A stretch of DNA of 64,000 nt, taken from assembly GCF_007993935.1 (NCBI RefSeq), contig NZ_VITY01000002.1, positions 62,001 through 126,000 on the forward strand, in the 5' to 3' direction. The translations under genes and the position numbers were made by a program. Position 1 is the stretch's first letter, and each line of letters opens with the position of its first letter. Source of the DNA: Bradyrhizobium macuxiense. Lineage in GTDB: Bacteria; Pseudomonadota; Alphaproteobacteria; Rhizobiales; Xanthobacteraceae. Below, piece after piece: positions 26,708 to 36,033 of this stretch. The notes under the pieces were generated by a model. It saw nothing but the letters and a program-made list of their open reading frames with translations, was not told the DNA's origin and made no database searches.

Positions 26708-28096
26708 ATGACCTCTTCAAACACCAGCACATCCTCGACCAAGACATCCGTCGCCGCGATCTCGATCCTTGCCAGCGGCAGCATGGCCGTCGCGAAATTC
26801 GTCGTCGGCATCGCCATCGGATCGCTGGCCTTGATCTCCGAGGCGCTGCACTCCTCGATCGACCTGGTCGCCACCATCATCACCTGGGCGGTGGTGCGGG
26901 TGTCGGATCAGCCGGCCGACGCCGAACATCATTACGGCCATGGCAAGTTCGAGAGCGTTTCGGCGCTCGGCATCATCGCCATGCTCTATGTGCTGGCCGG
27001 CGGCATCCTGGTGCAGGCCTACAGCCATTTGCGCGAGGGAGCCCCGCCGCCGTCGATCTCGGCCATCCCCTTCATCGTTCTCCTCCTCGATATCGGCGTC
27101 AATCTGTGGCGCGCCCGCGCGCTGCACCGCGCCGCGCGCGACACCAAGAGCCAGGCGCTGGCCGCCGACGCGCTGCACTTCGCCTCCGACGTGATGGGCT
27201 CGACCGCCGTCATCGTCGGCCTGGTGCTGGCGGGCTTCGGCTTCTGGTGGGGCGACGCGGCGGCGGCGATCGCGGTCGCCGTGATGATCGCCCTGCTCGG
27301 CCTGCGCATGGCGCGGGAGACGGTCGAGACCCTGCTCGACCGCGCGCCCGAAGGCGCGCTGGAAAAGGCCACCGCGGCCATCAAGGCCGTACCGGGCGTG
27401 GTCGACGTCGACCGGCTGCGGGTCCGCATGGTCGGCGCGACGCATTTCATCGATGCCATCGCCAAGGTGCCGCGCACCTACCCGATCGACCGCGTCGAGG
27501 ACATCAAGCGCCGGGCGCAGGAGGCGATGAGCAAGGCGTTCGGCGATGCCGACCTCACCTTCACCGCGGTGCCGGTGGCGCGCGATAATGAGAGCGTGCG
27601 CGAACGCATCATGGTGATCGCGCGCAATTCCGGCCTCGCCATCCACCACGTCACCGTGCACGACATCGACGGCAAGCTGATCGTCGGCATCGACCTCGAG
27701 GTCGACAGCGACATGGCGCTGGATGCCGCACACGACATCGCCCACGAGCTCGAACGCGCGATCCGCGAGGATTTCGGCGAGGACGTCGAGGTCGACACCC
27801 ATATCGAGCCGCTGGAGCCGGAACTGCCGTGGGGAACAGACGCCGCGCCCGACCGCGTCGAAGCGATCAAGACCGCGTTGACCGGATTTGCCGATGGCGG
27901 CGCGATTCATGACATTCACAATGTGCGGGTGCGCAACACCGACGCCGGCGAGATCGTCAACTTCCATTGCCGCGCCGAGCCTTCGATGAGTGTGATCAAG
28001 GTGCACGAAAGCGTCGACGAGATCGAACGCAGACTGCGCCGCGCGTTCCCGACCGTGAAGCGTGTGATCAGTCACGCAGAACCGACGCGCGCGTAA
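26708..28096 (+). CDS. Cation diffusion facilitator transporter
   Basis: This 462-residue CDF protein exports divalent metal ions (Zn, Co, Fe or Mn) in exchange for protons. Six membrane helices lie in about 12-205. The metal site residues appear in SEALHSSIDLVAT (helix 2) and ALHFASDVMGS (helix 5), and HHYGHGKFES follows helix 2. The tail is longer than usual, with several cytoplasmic ferredoxin-like units (about 210-455), suggesting a duplicated dimerisation domain. The metal cannot be assigned from sequence. Neighbours give no further hint. Confidence 0.92.
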   Translation: MTSSNTSTSSTKTSVAAISILASGSMAVAKFVVGIAIGSLALISEALHSSIDLVATIITWAVVRVSDQPADAEHHYGHGKFESVSALGIIAMLYVLAGGILVQAYSHLREGAPPPSISAIPFIVLLLDIGVNLWRARALHRAARDTKSQALAADALHFASDVMGSTAVIVGLVLAGFGFWWGDAAAAIAVAVMIALLGLRMARETVETLLDRAPEGALEKATAAIKAVPGVVDVDRLRVRMVGATHFIDAIAKVPRTYPIDRVEDIKRRAQEAMSKAFGDADLTFTAVPVARDNESVRERIMVIARNSGLAIHHVTVHDIDGKLIVGIDLEVDSDMALDAAHDIAHELERAIREDFGEDVEVDTHIEPLEPELPWGTDAAPDRVEAIKTALTGFADGGAIHDIHNVRVRNTDAGEIVNFHCRAEPSMSVIKVHESVDEIERRLRRAFPTVKRVISHAEPTRA

Positions 28097-28169
28097 TTCT
28101 ACGGAGCCGTTCTCCTTTCGGACTCACTTTGCGCAACCCGATTCTGTTTTTGACAAGAATTATTTCGCA

Positions 28170-28184
28170 TTAACGAATCGTTGA
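28170..28184 (+). promoter_or_regulatory. CtrA-like site upstream of the PAS sensor kinase
   Basis: TTAA-CGAATCG-TTGA matches the CtrA consensus TTAA-N7-TTAA except for one base. It is 105 nt upstream of the kinase start, within an A/T-rich intergenic region. Confidence 0.3.
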
Positions 28185-28288
28185 CTCTCGACAGCCCCGG
28201 AAATCTGGATTCAAATGATCATGATTCGGATGCATCGTGGGGAGCATCCGAGCCGGGTAAAAATCAGCTTAGAGCGGGGGTCTAAGGC

Positions 28289-30610
28289 ATGGCGCGCGCG
28301 CATGCAGCGAACGCGTGCGTCCAATCCGATTCGATCAAAGGATTGGCGCAGTCGATCGCGAAACCGGCCTATCACAGGCTCTTGACGGCCGAGCCTGCAC
28401 TGCGCCGCGCTGTCCCGACGCTCATCATCGCCTTCCTCATCACGATCTGCCTCGGCGCCTTCGTCCAGGTGATCGACCAGAACCGGCAGAAGCGCGGCGC
28501 GATGAAGCGCGACCTTGCCGCACTCTCCGACATCCTCGCCGAACGTCTCGACCGCCTGACCTCGGTGCGCCGCGAGCGACTCGCCAATATCGAGAAGCTG
28601 CAGGAGCTGCTGCCGGACCTGATCCCGTCATGGGGCATCGCCTATGGCCGCCACGTCATCATCACCAGCGCCGATCACCGCGTGCTGGCGCGCGTGCCAA
28701 TCGACGGCGCCGGCGAGAACGACCGCATCCTCGACATCGTCTCGACCGCGCAGCTCCTGATCGCGCCGGGCCAGCAGGGTGCGGTCAGTGACATGACGCT
28801 GCCGAACGGCACCGGCGCGCTGGCGATCTCGCAACTCGTCAAGTCGCTGCCCGGCCAGGTCGTCGTCATCCAGGAGATGAACGAGCCGATCTGGGGATCG
28901 GACGCCGCGCTCTCGGTGACGCTGTCGGCGACCACGAGCTTCGTGGTGCTGATCCTCGGCTTCGCGTTCCACTGGCAATCGACCCGCGCCCGCGAGGGCG
29001 ACCTGATCAACGACGCCGTGCGCGGCCGCATCGACACCGCGCTCAACCGCGGCCGCTGCGGATTGTGGGACTGGGACCTGTCGCGCGGCAGGATCTTCTG
29101 GTCGCAGTCGATGTTCACGCTGCTCGGTCTCGACAGCCGCAACGACCTCCTCACCTTCGGCGAGGTCAACGCGCTGGTGAATTCGGACGACATCAACCTG
29201 TTCGACATCGCCGACCAGCTGATCTCGAACAAGATCGATCACATCGACCAGAGCTTCCGCATGCGCCATGTCGGCGGCCACTGGATCTGGCTGCGCGTGC
29301 GCTGCGAGCTCAGCCACGCCGCCGCCGACGGCGGCCTGCACCTGATCGGCATCGCGGTCGACATCACCGAGCAGAAGAGCCTCGCCGAGAAGTCGGTGGA
29401 AGCCGACCTGCGGCTGCGCGACGCCATCGAGACCATTCCGGAGGCCTTCGTGCTCTGGGATGCCGATGATCGCCTCGTGCTCTGCAACTCGCATTTCCAG
29501 CGGCTGCACAAGCTGCCCGATATCGCCGTCAGCCCCGGCACCTCCTACGAGACCGTGATCGAGGTCGGCAGCATGCCCGAGGTGCGCACCCGCCTGCACG
29601 AGAGCGGCGTGCCGGCGCCGGGCGCGCGCACCTTCGAGGCCCAGCTCGACGACGGCAGCTGGCTGCACATCAGCGAGCGCCGCACCAAGGACGGCGGCTA
29701 CGTCTCCGTCGGCACCGACATCACCCGCATCAAGGCGCACGAGCAGAAGCTGGTCGACAACGATCTGCGCCTGCGCGCCACCGTGATTGATCTGCAGCGC
29801 TCGCAATCCGAGCTGGAGCGGCAGGCCGTCGAACTCGCCGACCTCGCCGAGAAATACTCGCAGGAAAAGACCCGCGCCGAGGACGCCAACGCCGCGAAGT
29901 CGAAATTCCTCGCCAATATGAGCCATGAGCTGCGCACGCCGCTCAACGCCATCATCGGCTTCTCCGAGATCATGGGCAGCGGCCTGTTCGGCACGCTCGG
30001 CTCGGACAAGTACGAGGAGTACTGCCACGACATCCTGACCTCGGGAAAATACCTGCTCGAGGTCATCAACGACATTCTCGACATGTCGAAGATCGAGGCC
30101 GGCCGCATGAAGTTCGACATGGAGCCGCTCGACCTCTCCGGCATCCTCGCCGAGTCGCTGCGTGTGGTCTCGGGCCGCGCCGAGCACAAGGGCCTGTCGC
30201 TGGAATCGGATATCGAAAGCACGATCTCGGTCGTCGCCGACCGCCGCTCGGTCAAGCAGATCATCGTCAACCTGCTCTCCAACGCCGTGAAGTTCACGCC
30301 CGACAACGGCCGCGTGCTGGTGCGCGGCCAGATGCTCGACGACTCGATCGTGCTGCTGATCGCCGACAGCGGCATCGGCATCGCGCCGGAATCGCTGCGG
30401 CGGCTCGGCAAGCCGTTCGAGCAGGTCGAGAGCCAGCTCACCAAAAGTTACCAAGGCTCGGGCCTCGGGCTTGCGATCGCCCGCTCGCTCACCAACCTGC
30501 ACGGCGGCTCGATGAAGCTGCGCTCCAAGCTCGGCGTCGGCACCGTCGTCCGCATCACCCTGCCCCGCGATCCGCGGCCCTACCAGACCAGGCTGCCGGA
30601 AGCGGCCTGA
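28289..30610 (+). CDS. PAS-domain membrane sensor histidine kinase (PleC/DivJ-like)
   Basis: This 773-residue kinase has two membrane helices (about 36-58 and 210-232) around a periplasmic sensing region. Two PAS domains (about 250-370 and 375-490), a linker coiled coil, a HisKA domain with phospho-acceptor His546 (MSHELRTPLNAIIG) and an HATPase domain (NLLSNAVKFTP, DSGIGI, GSGLGLAI) follow. The catalytic core resembles the PleC/DivJ group of alphaproteobacterial cell-cycle kinases. No receiver domain or partner regulator is adjacent. It is convergent with opgH, 7 nt away. The signal and partner are unknown. Confidence 0.9.
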   Translation: MARAHAANACVQSDSIKGLAQSIAKPAYHRLLTAEPALRRAVPTLIIAFLITICLGAFVQVIDQNRQKRGAMKRDLAALSDILAERLDRLTSVRRERLANIEKLQELLPDLIPSWGIAYGRHVIITSADHRVLARVPIDGAGENDRILDIVSTAQLLIAPGQQGAVSDMTLPNGTGALAISQLVKSLPGQVVVIQEMNEPIWGSDAALSVTLSATTSFVVLILGFAFHWQSTRAREGDLINDAVRGRIDTALNRGRCGLWDWDLSRGRIFWSQSMFTLLGLDSRNDLLTFGEVNALVNSDDINLFDIADQLISNKIDHIDQSFRMRHVGGHWIWLRVRCELSHAAADGGLHLIGIAVDITEQKSLAEKSVEADLRLRDAIETIPEAFVLWDADDRLVLCNSHFQRLHKLPDIAVSPGTSYETVIEVGSMPEVRTRLHESGVPAPGARTFEAQLDDGSWLHISERRTKDGGYVSVGTDITRIKAHEQKLVDNDLRLRATVIDLQRSQSELERQAVELADLAEKYSQEKTRAEDANAAKSKFLANMSHELRTPLNAIIGFSEIMGSGLFGTLGSDKYEEYCHDILTSGKYLLEVINDILDMSKIEAGRMKFDMEPLDLSGILAESLRVVSGRAEHKGLSLESDIESTISVVADRRSVKQIIVNLLSNAVKFTPDNGRVLVRGQMLDDSIVLLIADSGIGIAPESLRRLGKPFEQVESQLTKSYQGSGLGLAIARSLTNLHGGSMKLRSKLGVGTVVRITLPRDPRPYQTRLPEAA

Positions 30611-30617
30611 GCCCCAA

Positions 30618-32738
30618 CTACTTCGCGAGTGCCTCTTCCAGCAGCGCCGGATCGCCGAGAACGGCGAGCGTCTCGCGCGGCGTGAGATGATCGACTGCCT
30701 CCTCGAAGCTGTCGCTTGCTTCGATCCGCGCGCGCGCCACCGCGCGGTGAAGGTCGATCTCGCCCGGACCGTCGCGCCGCGCCGGCGGAAGCGATGACAG
30801 ATGCCGATGCCGCAGGCCGGTATCCTGCCGCAGCGCCGCGAGCGCCGGGGCCGATGCGTGGGCAGGCTTCGCCGCCAGCTCGTTGGCGCGGACCAGCACG
30901 CTCGGTGGTCCGCTCTCCTCCGGCGTCACGAACAGCGCGCGCATCGCGGGCTTGGCCGTCCAGGCTCCGATCGGGATCGCAAACAGAAGGCCAACGATCA
31001 CCGGCGACATCCACAGCAGCAGCGGCAACGACACGGCATAGGCGCTGGCGGCCATCGCGACGCCGCAGGCGGTCGGGACGCCGTATTTCCGATATAGCTC
31101 CCGCCGTTCGACCTCGCCGTCGTCGCGCCGCTGCGTCTGCCAGCCGGCGTCGCGGCCGAGCAGGATCTCGACCACCGCGATCGACTGGAACACCATCATG
31201 ACCGGCGCGATCATCGCGGATATCAGCACCTCGGCGATGACGCCGGTAAACGTCCGGAAGCCGCCGCCGAATTGCCGGCGCATGTCCGAGCGCGTCAGCA
31301 ACAGGATGAAGCCGAGCAGCTTCGGCACGATCAGCAGCGCCATGGTGAGGCCGAACACCCAGGCGGCGAGCACCGGGTCCTGCGCCGGCCAGTTGGGAAA
31401 CAGCGAAAAGCCCTTCGGAAAATACTCCGGGCGAATGAAGCGCGCCTGCAACGAGATCAGGATTCCGAGCAGCAGGAACGAGAGCCAGAGCGGCGCGGTG
31501 ATGTAGGAGCCGATCCCTGTCATGAAATGCAGCCGGGAGATCCAGTGCAGGCGGCGCGTGGTCAGCACCGCGAGATGCTGCAGATTGCCCTGGCACCAGC
31601 GCCGGTCGCGCGCGGCGAAATCCAAGAGCGACGGCGGCACCTCCTCGAAACTGCCGCCAAGCGTCGGCGCCATGTAGATGCCCCAGCCGGCGCGGCGCAT
31701 CAGCGCAGCCTCGACGAAATCGTGGCTCAGGATATGGCCGCCGAACGGCTTGCGTCCGGAGAGTTCAGGCAGGCCCGCCTGCTCCGCGAAGGCCTGGATC
31801 CTGATGATCGCATTGTGACCCCAGTAATTGCCCTCGGAGCCGTGCCACCACGCCACACCGGCGGCGACCATCGGTCCGTACAGGCGGCCGGCGAACTGTT
31901 GCAGGCGGCTGAACAGGCTGCGCGCATTGACGATGACGGGAAGCGTCTGCAGCAGCGCCGCCTGCGGATTGGTCTCCATGGCGTGAACCATCCGCACCAT
32001 GGTGTCGCCCGACATCAGGCTGTCAGCGTCGAGCACGAGCATGAACTGGTAGGCGCCGCCAAAGCGCGTGATCCACTCGCCGACATTGCCGGATTTCCGC
32101 GCGGTGTTGTCGGCGCGATGCCGGTAGTAGAGCCGTCCGCCGCCGCAGGCCTCGCTGAGCGCGAGGAACGCCTGCTCCTCGGCGATCCAGATATCGGGAT
32201 CGCGCGTGTCGCTCAGCACGAACCAGTCGAAGCGCTCAGCCTGTCCAGTGGCCTCGATGGACTCATAGATGGCGCGGAGGCGCGCCATCAATTGATGCGG
32301 ATTCTCGTTATAGGTCGGGAGCAGCACCGCGGTCCGGCTCGCAAGCTGCGGCAACGGACCGTCGACGCGGATCGGCAAGGCATTGCCCTTGCGCCGAAGC
32401 AGCACGAAGAAGCCGGCCAGCGCCGAAGCGAACGAAAACGCGATCCAGGCGAGCAGCGCCACGAACAGCACCAGCACCATCCATTCCATGATCGTCACGC
32501 CGCCGACCTGGACCACCATGTACATCTCGTAGGCGCCCGCACCGGTCAGCGCCGCCGTCAGCACCAGAATGAACGCGCGACGCATCAACATGCCGGCACC
32601 GACCGGCACCGGCTTGCTCACCGCGAGCGGCGGCTCGGCGAGATCGGCCGCCGACATCGCCAGCGGGCTCTCTCGTGGCAGGAATCCGTCGGCCGCCGTG
32701 GCGGCGCCGGGATGCGGCGACGTGACTATGGCGCCCAT
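30618..32738 (-). CDS. opgH: OpgH/MdoH, membrane glucosyltransferase for periplasmic glucans
   Basis: This 706-residue inner-membrane family 2 glycosyltransferase makes the beta-1,2 glucan backbone of osmoregulated periplasmic glucans from UDP-glucose. The cytoplasmic catalytic part shows DADSLMSG and DRRWCQGNLQ, the D...D...QxxRW-type signature, between N-terminal helices (about 50-110) and C-terminal helices (about 400-600). Its ATG at 32738 lies inside the end of opgG (13-nt overlap), so the two are coupled. Length is shorter at the N-terminus than E. coli OpgH (847). Confidence 0.95.
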   Translation of the reverse strand: MGAIVTSPHPGAATAADGFLPRESPLAMSAADLAEPPLAVSKPVPVGAGMLMRRAFILVLTAALTGAGAYEMYMVVQVGGVTIMEWMVLVLFVALLAWIAFSFASALAGFFVLLRRKGNALPIRVDGPLPQLASRTAVLLPTYNENPHQLMARLRAIYESIEATGQAERFDWFVLSDTRDPDIWIAEEQAFLALSEACGGGRLYYRHRADNTARKSGNVGEWITRFGGAYQFMLVLDADSLMSGDTMVRMVHAMETNPQAALLQTLPVIVNARSLFSRLQQFAGRLYGPMVAAGVAWWHGSEGNYWGHNAIIRIQAFAEQAGLPELSGRKPFGGHILSHDFVEAALMRRAGWGIYMAPTLGGSFEEVPPSLLDFAARDRRWCQGNLQHLAVLTTRRLHWISRLHFMTGIGSYITAPLWLSFLLLGILISLQARFIRPEYFPKGFSLFPNWPAQDPVLAAWVFGLTMALLIVPKLLGFILLLTRSDMRRQFGGGFRTFTGVIAEVLISAMIAPVMMVFQSIAVVEILLGRDAGWQTQRRDDGEVERRELYRKYGVPTACGVAMAASAYAVSLPLLLWMSPVIVGLLFAIPIGAWTAKPAMRALFVTPEESGPPSVLVRANELAAKPAHASAPALAALRQDTGLRHRHLSSLPPARRDGPGEIDLHRAVARARIEASDSFEEAVDHLTPRETLAVLGDPALLEEALAK

Positions 32739-34240
32739 CGATAGACCCAGATCTCCGAGAGTGGCTTGTCATCCTGCGCCAGATGCGCGCGCAGCTCGAT
32801 CGGATCCTTCTTGACGGCACACTGGAAGCTGAGCCGCCAGCCACCCGTGTTCGGGTTCGGCTGCGTGACGATGTTGGTGATCTCGGCCTTCTCGGCCGAC
32901 ACCACGCCCCTGATACTATCGGGATCGACCCCCTTCAGATTGTCTCCGATCAGATCGAGCACGAACAGCTTGCCGTCCTCGCCGCGGGCACCGATGCCGG
33001 TGCGGGTGAAGCGCGCGAGCGAATGCGGCTTCGGTGCGTCGGGTCCCCAATGCAGGCGATAGGTCAGATTGGTCTCGCTCTTCGCCTTGAGCTGTGCCTT
33101 AGGCCGCCAGAACGCGGCGATATTGTCGTGAATCTCTTCCTTGGTCGGAATCTCGATCAGGATGACCGCGCCCTCGCCCCAGTCGCCGATCGGCTCGACC
33201 CACAGGCTCGGACGCTTCTCGAAGCGCGATTCAATGTCCTGATAGGCGAAGAAATTCTTCTCCCGCTGCATCAGCCCGAAGCCGTGCGGATTGATGTCCT
33301 GGAAGGTGCTGATCTGGAGATCGCGCGGATTGCTCAGCGGACGCCACAGGCTCTCGCCCTTGCCGTTGTAGATCGCAAGCCCGTCGGAATCATGCACCGA
33401 CGGCCTGAAGTCGTCGACCTCGTTGCGATCATTGGGCCCGAAGAAGAACATGCTCGTCATCGGCGCAACGCCGGCATGCTCGAGATCGGCACGCGGATAG
33501 AGCGATGCCTCGACATCGAACACCGTGGTCTTCCCGGGTCTGATCGTGAAGCGGTAGCTCGCCGCGCAGCTCTTGCTGTCGAGCAAAGCGTGAATGACCA
33601 GCGAGGTCGCGTTGGGCACGGGACGCTCGAGCCAGAACGCCTTGAAGAACGGAAACTCCTCGCCCTTCGCCTCGCCGGTATCGATCGACAGGCCGCGCGC
33701 CGACAGGCCGTAGGTCTCATCCTTGGCGACGGCGCGGAAATAGCTCGCGCCCAGGAAGACGCAGACCTCGTCGTAATAGTCCGGCTTGTTGATCGGCGCG
33801 TGGACGCGGAATCCGGCAAAGCCGAGGTCGGTCTCGGTGAATGCGGGCACATCCTTGCCGAACGAAAAACTGTCCTTGCTGTAGCTGACTTCGCTGACCT
33901 TGCCGTCCGCGACCTCGAAGATCTGGACCTTGTTCTTGTAGAAGAAACCGCGGTGGAAGAACTGCGCTTCGAACGGCAGCTTCTGGCCGCGCCACAGCGC
34001 GCGCTCGGGCACGAAGCGGATGGTGCGGTATTGATCGTAGGTCAGATCCTTCAGGCCGCTCGGCAACTTCTCGTCGGGCGCCTCGAACGCCTTGCTCGCA
34101 AGGTTGCGGGCGAGGTCCCTCACCATCGATGGATCGAAAGGTGCGTCCGAATTGTTCCCAGCGGCTGCGGCTCCTCGCTGCGGCAACAGCAATAGTGTCG
34201 GCAACACGGCCGATCCGTGGAGTAACTGGCGACGATTCAA
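32726..34240 (-). CDS. opgG: OpgG/OpgD-type periplasmic glucan biosynthesis protein
   Basis: A 504-residue periplasmic protein required with OpgH to shape the glucan chains. The N-terminus reads NRRQLLHGSAVLPTLLLLPQ, a twin-arginine signal with a cleavage site near GAAAAG, which is closer to OpgD than to the Sec-exported OpgG. The two beta-sandwich domains follow (about 45-385 and 395-500). No ATG fits: the TTG at 34240 has GAGGAG 5-6 nt upstream and starts exactly at the Tat signal, so it is taken as the start. It overlaps opgH. Confidence 0.9.
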   Translation of the reverse strand: MNRRQLLHGSAVLPTLLLLPQRGAAAAGNNSDAPFDPSMVRDLARNLASKAFEAPDEKLPSGLKDLTYDQYRTIRFVPERALWRGQKLPFEAQFFHRGFFYKNKVQIFEVADGKVSEVSYSKDSFSFGKDVPAFTETDLGFAGFRVHAPINKPDYYDEVCVFLGASYFRAVAKDETYGLSARGLSIDTGEAKGEEFPFFKAFWLERPVPNATSLVIHALLDSKSCAASYRFTIRPGKTTVFDVEASLYPRADLEHAGVAPMTSMFFFGPNDRNEVDDFRPSVHDSDGLAIYNGKGESLWRPLSNPRDLQISTFQDINPHGFGLMQREKNFFAYQDIESRFEKRPSLWVEPIGDWGEGAVILIEIPTKEEIHDNIAAFWRPKAQLKAKSETNLTYRLHWGPDAPKPHSLARFTRTGIGARGEDGKLFVLDLIGDNLKGVDPDSIRGVVSAEKAEITNIVTQPNPNTGGWRLSFQCAVKKDPIELRAHLAQDDKPLSEIWVYRWAP

Positions 34241-34401
34241 AGCGGCTCCTCTCGCTGACCGGGACGCCGCAATGAAACCGTCGAGCCGCCGCTGAGTTCC
34301 CCGATTGCCGCGCGTACGAGAAGATTGCTTCGCGGCGGGCCGGGCCCGGCGAATGCCTGAAGCGGGAACCGTCGTGAGAGAGCTCGGCTGATCGCCGGGC
34401 G

Positions 34402-35298
34402 CTATGCGCTCTCCAGCTTGGGCGCGACCTCGCGCGCGACCTGCACCAGCGCTGCGATCAGCGGCGTCATCGGATCGCGTTGCGGGATCACGAGGCCGAT
34501 GCTGTAGTCCACCACCGGATCGACGATCGGAATGCTGCGCACGGCATCGGCAAGACCCAGCGTCTCGGCGAGCTTGGCCGGCATCACGCTGGCCCAGCGG
34601 CCGGTCTTCACATGGGTGTAGAGCACGAGCAGCGAGTTCGAGGTCAGCGTCGGCGTCGCCTCCGCACCGACCGAGGTCAGCGCGCGATCGATGATGCGGC
34701 GGTTCTGCATGTCGGGCGTGAGCAGGCAGAGTGGTACGGTGCCGACTTCCTTCCATGTCACCTGCTTGCGGTCGCCGAACATCGCATCCGGCGCCGTCAG
34801 CAGACGATAGCTCTCATTGTAGAGCGGGATGGTGCGGACCTTGCCGATCGGCTCGTTCTCGATGTAGGTCAGCCCGGCATCGACCTCGAGATTTTCAAGC
34901 AGCCCGAGCACATCGGCGGACGTGCAGGACTGGATGCGGAAACGCACATCGGGATGGCGCGCCCGGAACGGCGTGGTGAGCGAGGCGACCATGCCGAGCG
35001 CGGTCGGGATCGCCGCGATCCGGATTTCGCCCGACAGCTTGTCCTTGAGGCTGTTGATCTCCTGCTTCATCGCCCGCGCGTCGCCGACGATGCGCCGCGC
35101 CCAGTCCAGCGTCCGCTCGCCCTCCGGCGTGAAGCCCTGGAAGCGCGATCCGCGCTGCACCAGCATGACGCCGAGGATCTCCTCGAGCTGCTTGAGGCTG
35201 GTCGACATGGTCGGCTGGGTGACGCCGCAGGCCTCCGCAGCCCGGCCAAAATGCCGCTCCTTGGCCAGCGCCAGCAGAAGTTCCAGCTTGTCGATCAA
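34402..35298 (-). CDS. LysR-type regulator divergent from the formate dehydrogenase operon
   Basis: The 298-residue protein has an N-terminal winged helix (about 2-60; RAAEACGVTQPTMSTSLKQL) and a LysR co-inducer domain (about 88-295). It lies back to back with fdsG across 258 bases, the arrangement of FdsR in other Fds-containing bacteria, where formate is the inducer. The start is a TTG at 35298 with GGGGG about 9 nt upstream. I infer control of the fds operon; no operator was securely found. Confidence 0.87.
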   Translation of the reverse strand: MIDKLELLLALAKERHFGRAAEACGVTQPTMSTSLKQLEEILGVMLVQRGSRFQGFTPEGERTLDWARRIVGDARAMKQEINSLKDKLSGEIRIAAIPTALGMVASLTTPFRARHPDVRFRIQSCTSADVLGLLENLEVDAGLTYIENEPIGKVRTIPLYNESYRLLTAPDAMFGDRKQVTWKEVGTVPLCLLTPDMQNRRIIDRALTSVGAEATPTLTSNSLLVLYTHVKTGRWASVMPAKLAETLGLADAVRSIPIVDPVVDYSIGLVIPQRDPMTPLIAALVQVAREVAPKLESA

Positions 35299-35556
35299 GG
35301 TTCAAACCCCCTTCCGAAAACGGCGCCCCAGATGGCTGCCCGACGTGTCCATAGGTAGCACGATCCGGGTGGGATTCCGAAATCCAAAGCCGCCCCGGAA
35401 GTGCGTGATTCCAGAACATTATTGCGATCCCGGATCGCCCCATTCGGCAACGCTATTAATCGCGTTTCGCAATCGCCGCATGAGACAGCTTTATTGATGT
35501 TTCGAACGATTCCAACTCTGATGCGCGCAGCAAAAAATGGATCGTGAGAAGCGCGG

Positions 35557-36033
35557 ATGACGGTGGGATACGAACCTTGGGACACGACGCGCGGCGCTGA
35601 GATCATCGCCGAGCATGCTGGGCTTGAAGGCGCCACGCTGGTGATCCTGCACGCGCTGCAGGAAGCCTTCGGCTACGTGCCGGAGCCTGCGATCCCGATG
35701 GTCGCGGAGGCGCTCAACCTGTCGCGCGCCGAGGTGCACGGCGTGTTCACCTTCTATCATGATTTCCGCAAGCAACCGGCCGGCCGCCACGTCCTCAAGC
35801 TGTGCCGCGCCGAGGCCTGCCAGGCCGCCGGCGGCGATGCGCTGGCGGCGCGGGCGGAGGCCAAACTGGGTGTCTCACTCGGACACACCACGGCAGATGA
35901 GCGGGTGACCTTGGAGCCGATCTACTGCCTCGGGCTCTGCGCCACCGCGCCGTCGGCGATGCTGGATGGCCGCGTGGTCGGCCGGCTCGATGAAGCGCGG
36001 ATCGATGCGCTGGTCGCGGAGGCACAGCGATGA
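35557..36033 (+). CDS. fdsG: FdsG, gamma subunit of NAD-dependent formate dehydrogenase
   Basis: This 158-residue NuoE-like subunit carries one [2Fe-2S] cluster, bound by the cysteines in CRAEAC and CLGLC. It passes electrons within the cytoplasmic Fds complex that oxidises formate to CO2 and reduces NAD. It is the first gene of fdsGBA-fdhD-fdsD and overlaps fdsB as ATGA. The start at ATG 35557 is 258 nt from the LysR gene. Confidence 0.95.
   Translation: MTVGYEPWDTTRGAEIIAEHAGLEGATLVILHALQEAFGYVPEPAIPMVAEALNLSRAEVHGVFTFYHDFRKQPAGRHVLKLCRAEACQAAGGDALAARAEAKLGVSLGHTTADERVTLEPIYCLGLCATAPSAMLDGRVVGRLDEARIDALVAEAQR

Noticed and set aside
28628..30502. 624-codon open frame opposite the PAS sensor kinase
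   Set aside because: Mirror frame of the kinase gene; composition is atypical and no start signal is present.
35299..35556. LysR operator (T-N11-A) in the region before fdsG
   Set aside because: Several loose matches exist, and none is clearly better than chance; a search over related promoters would be needed to choose one.
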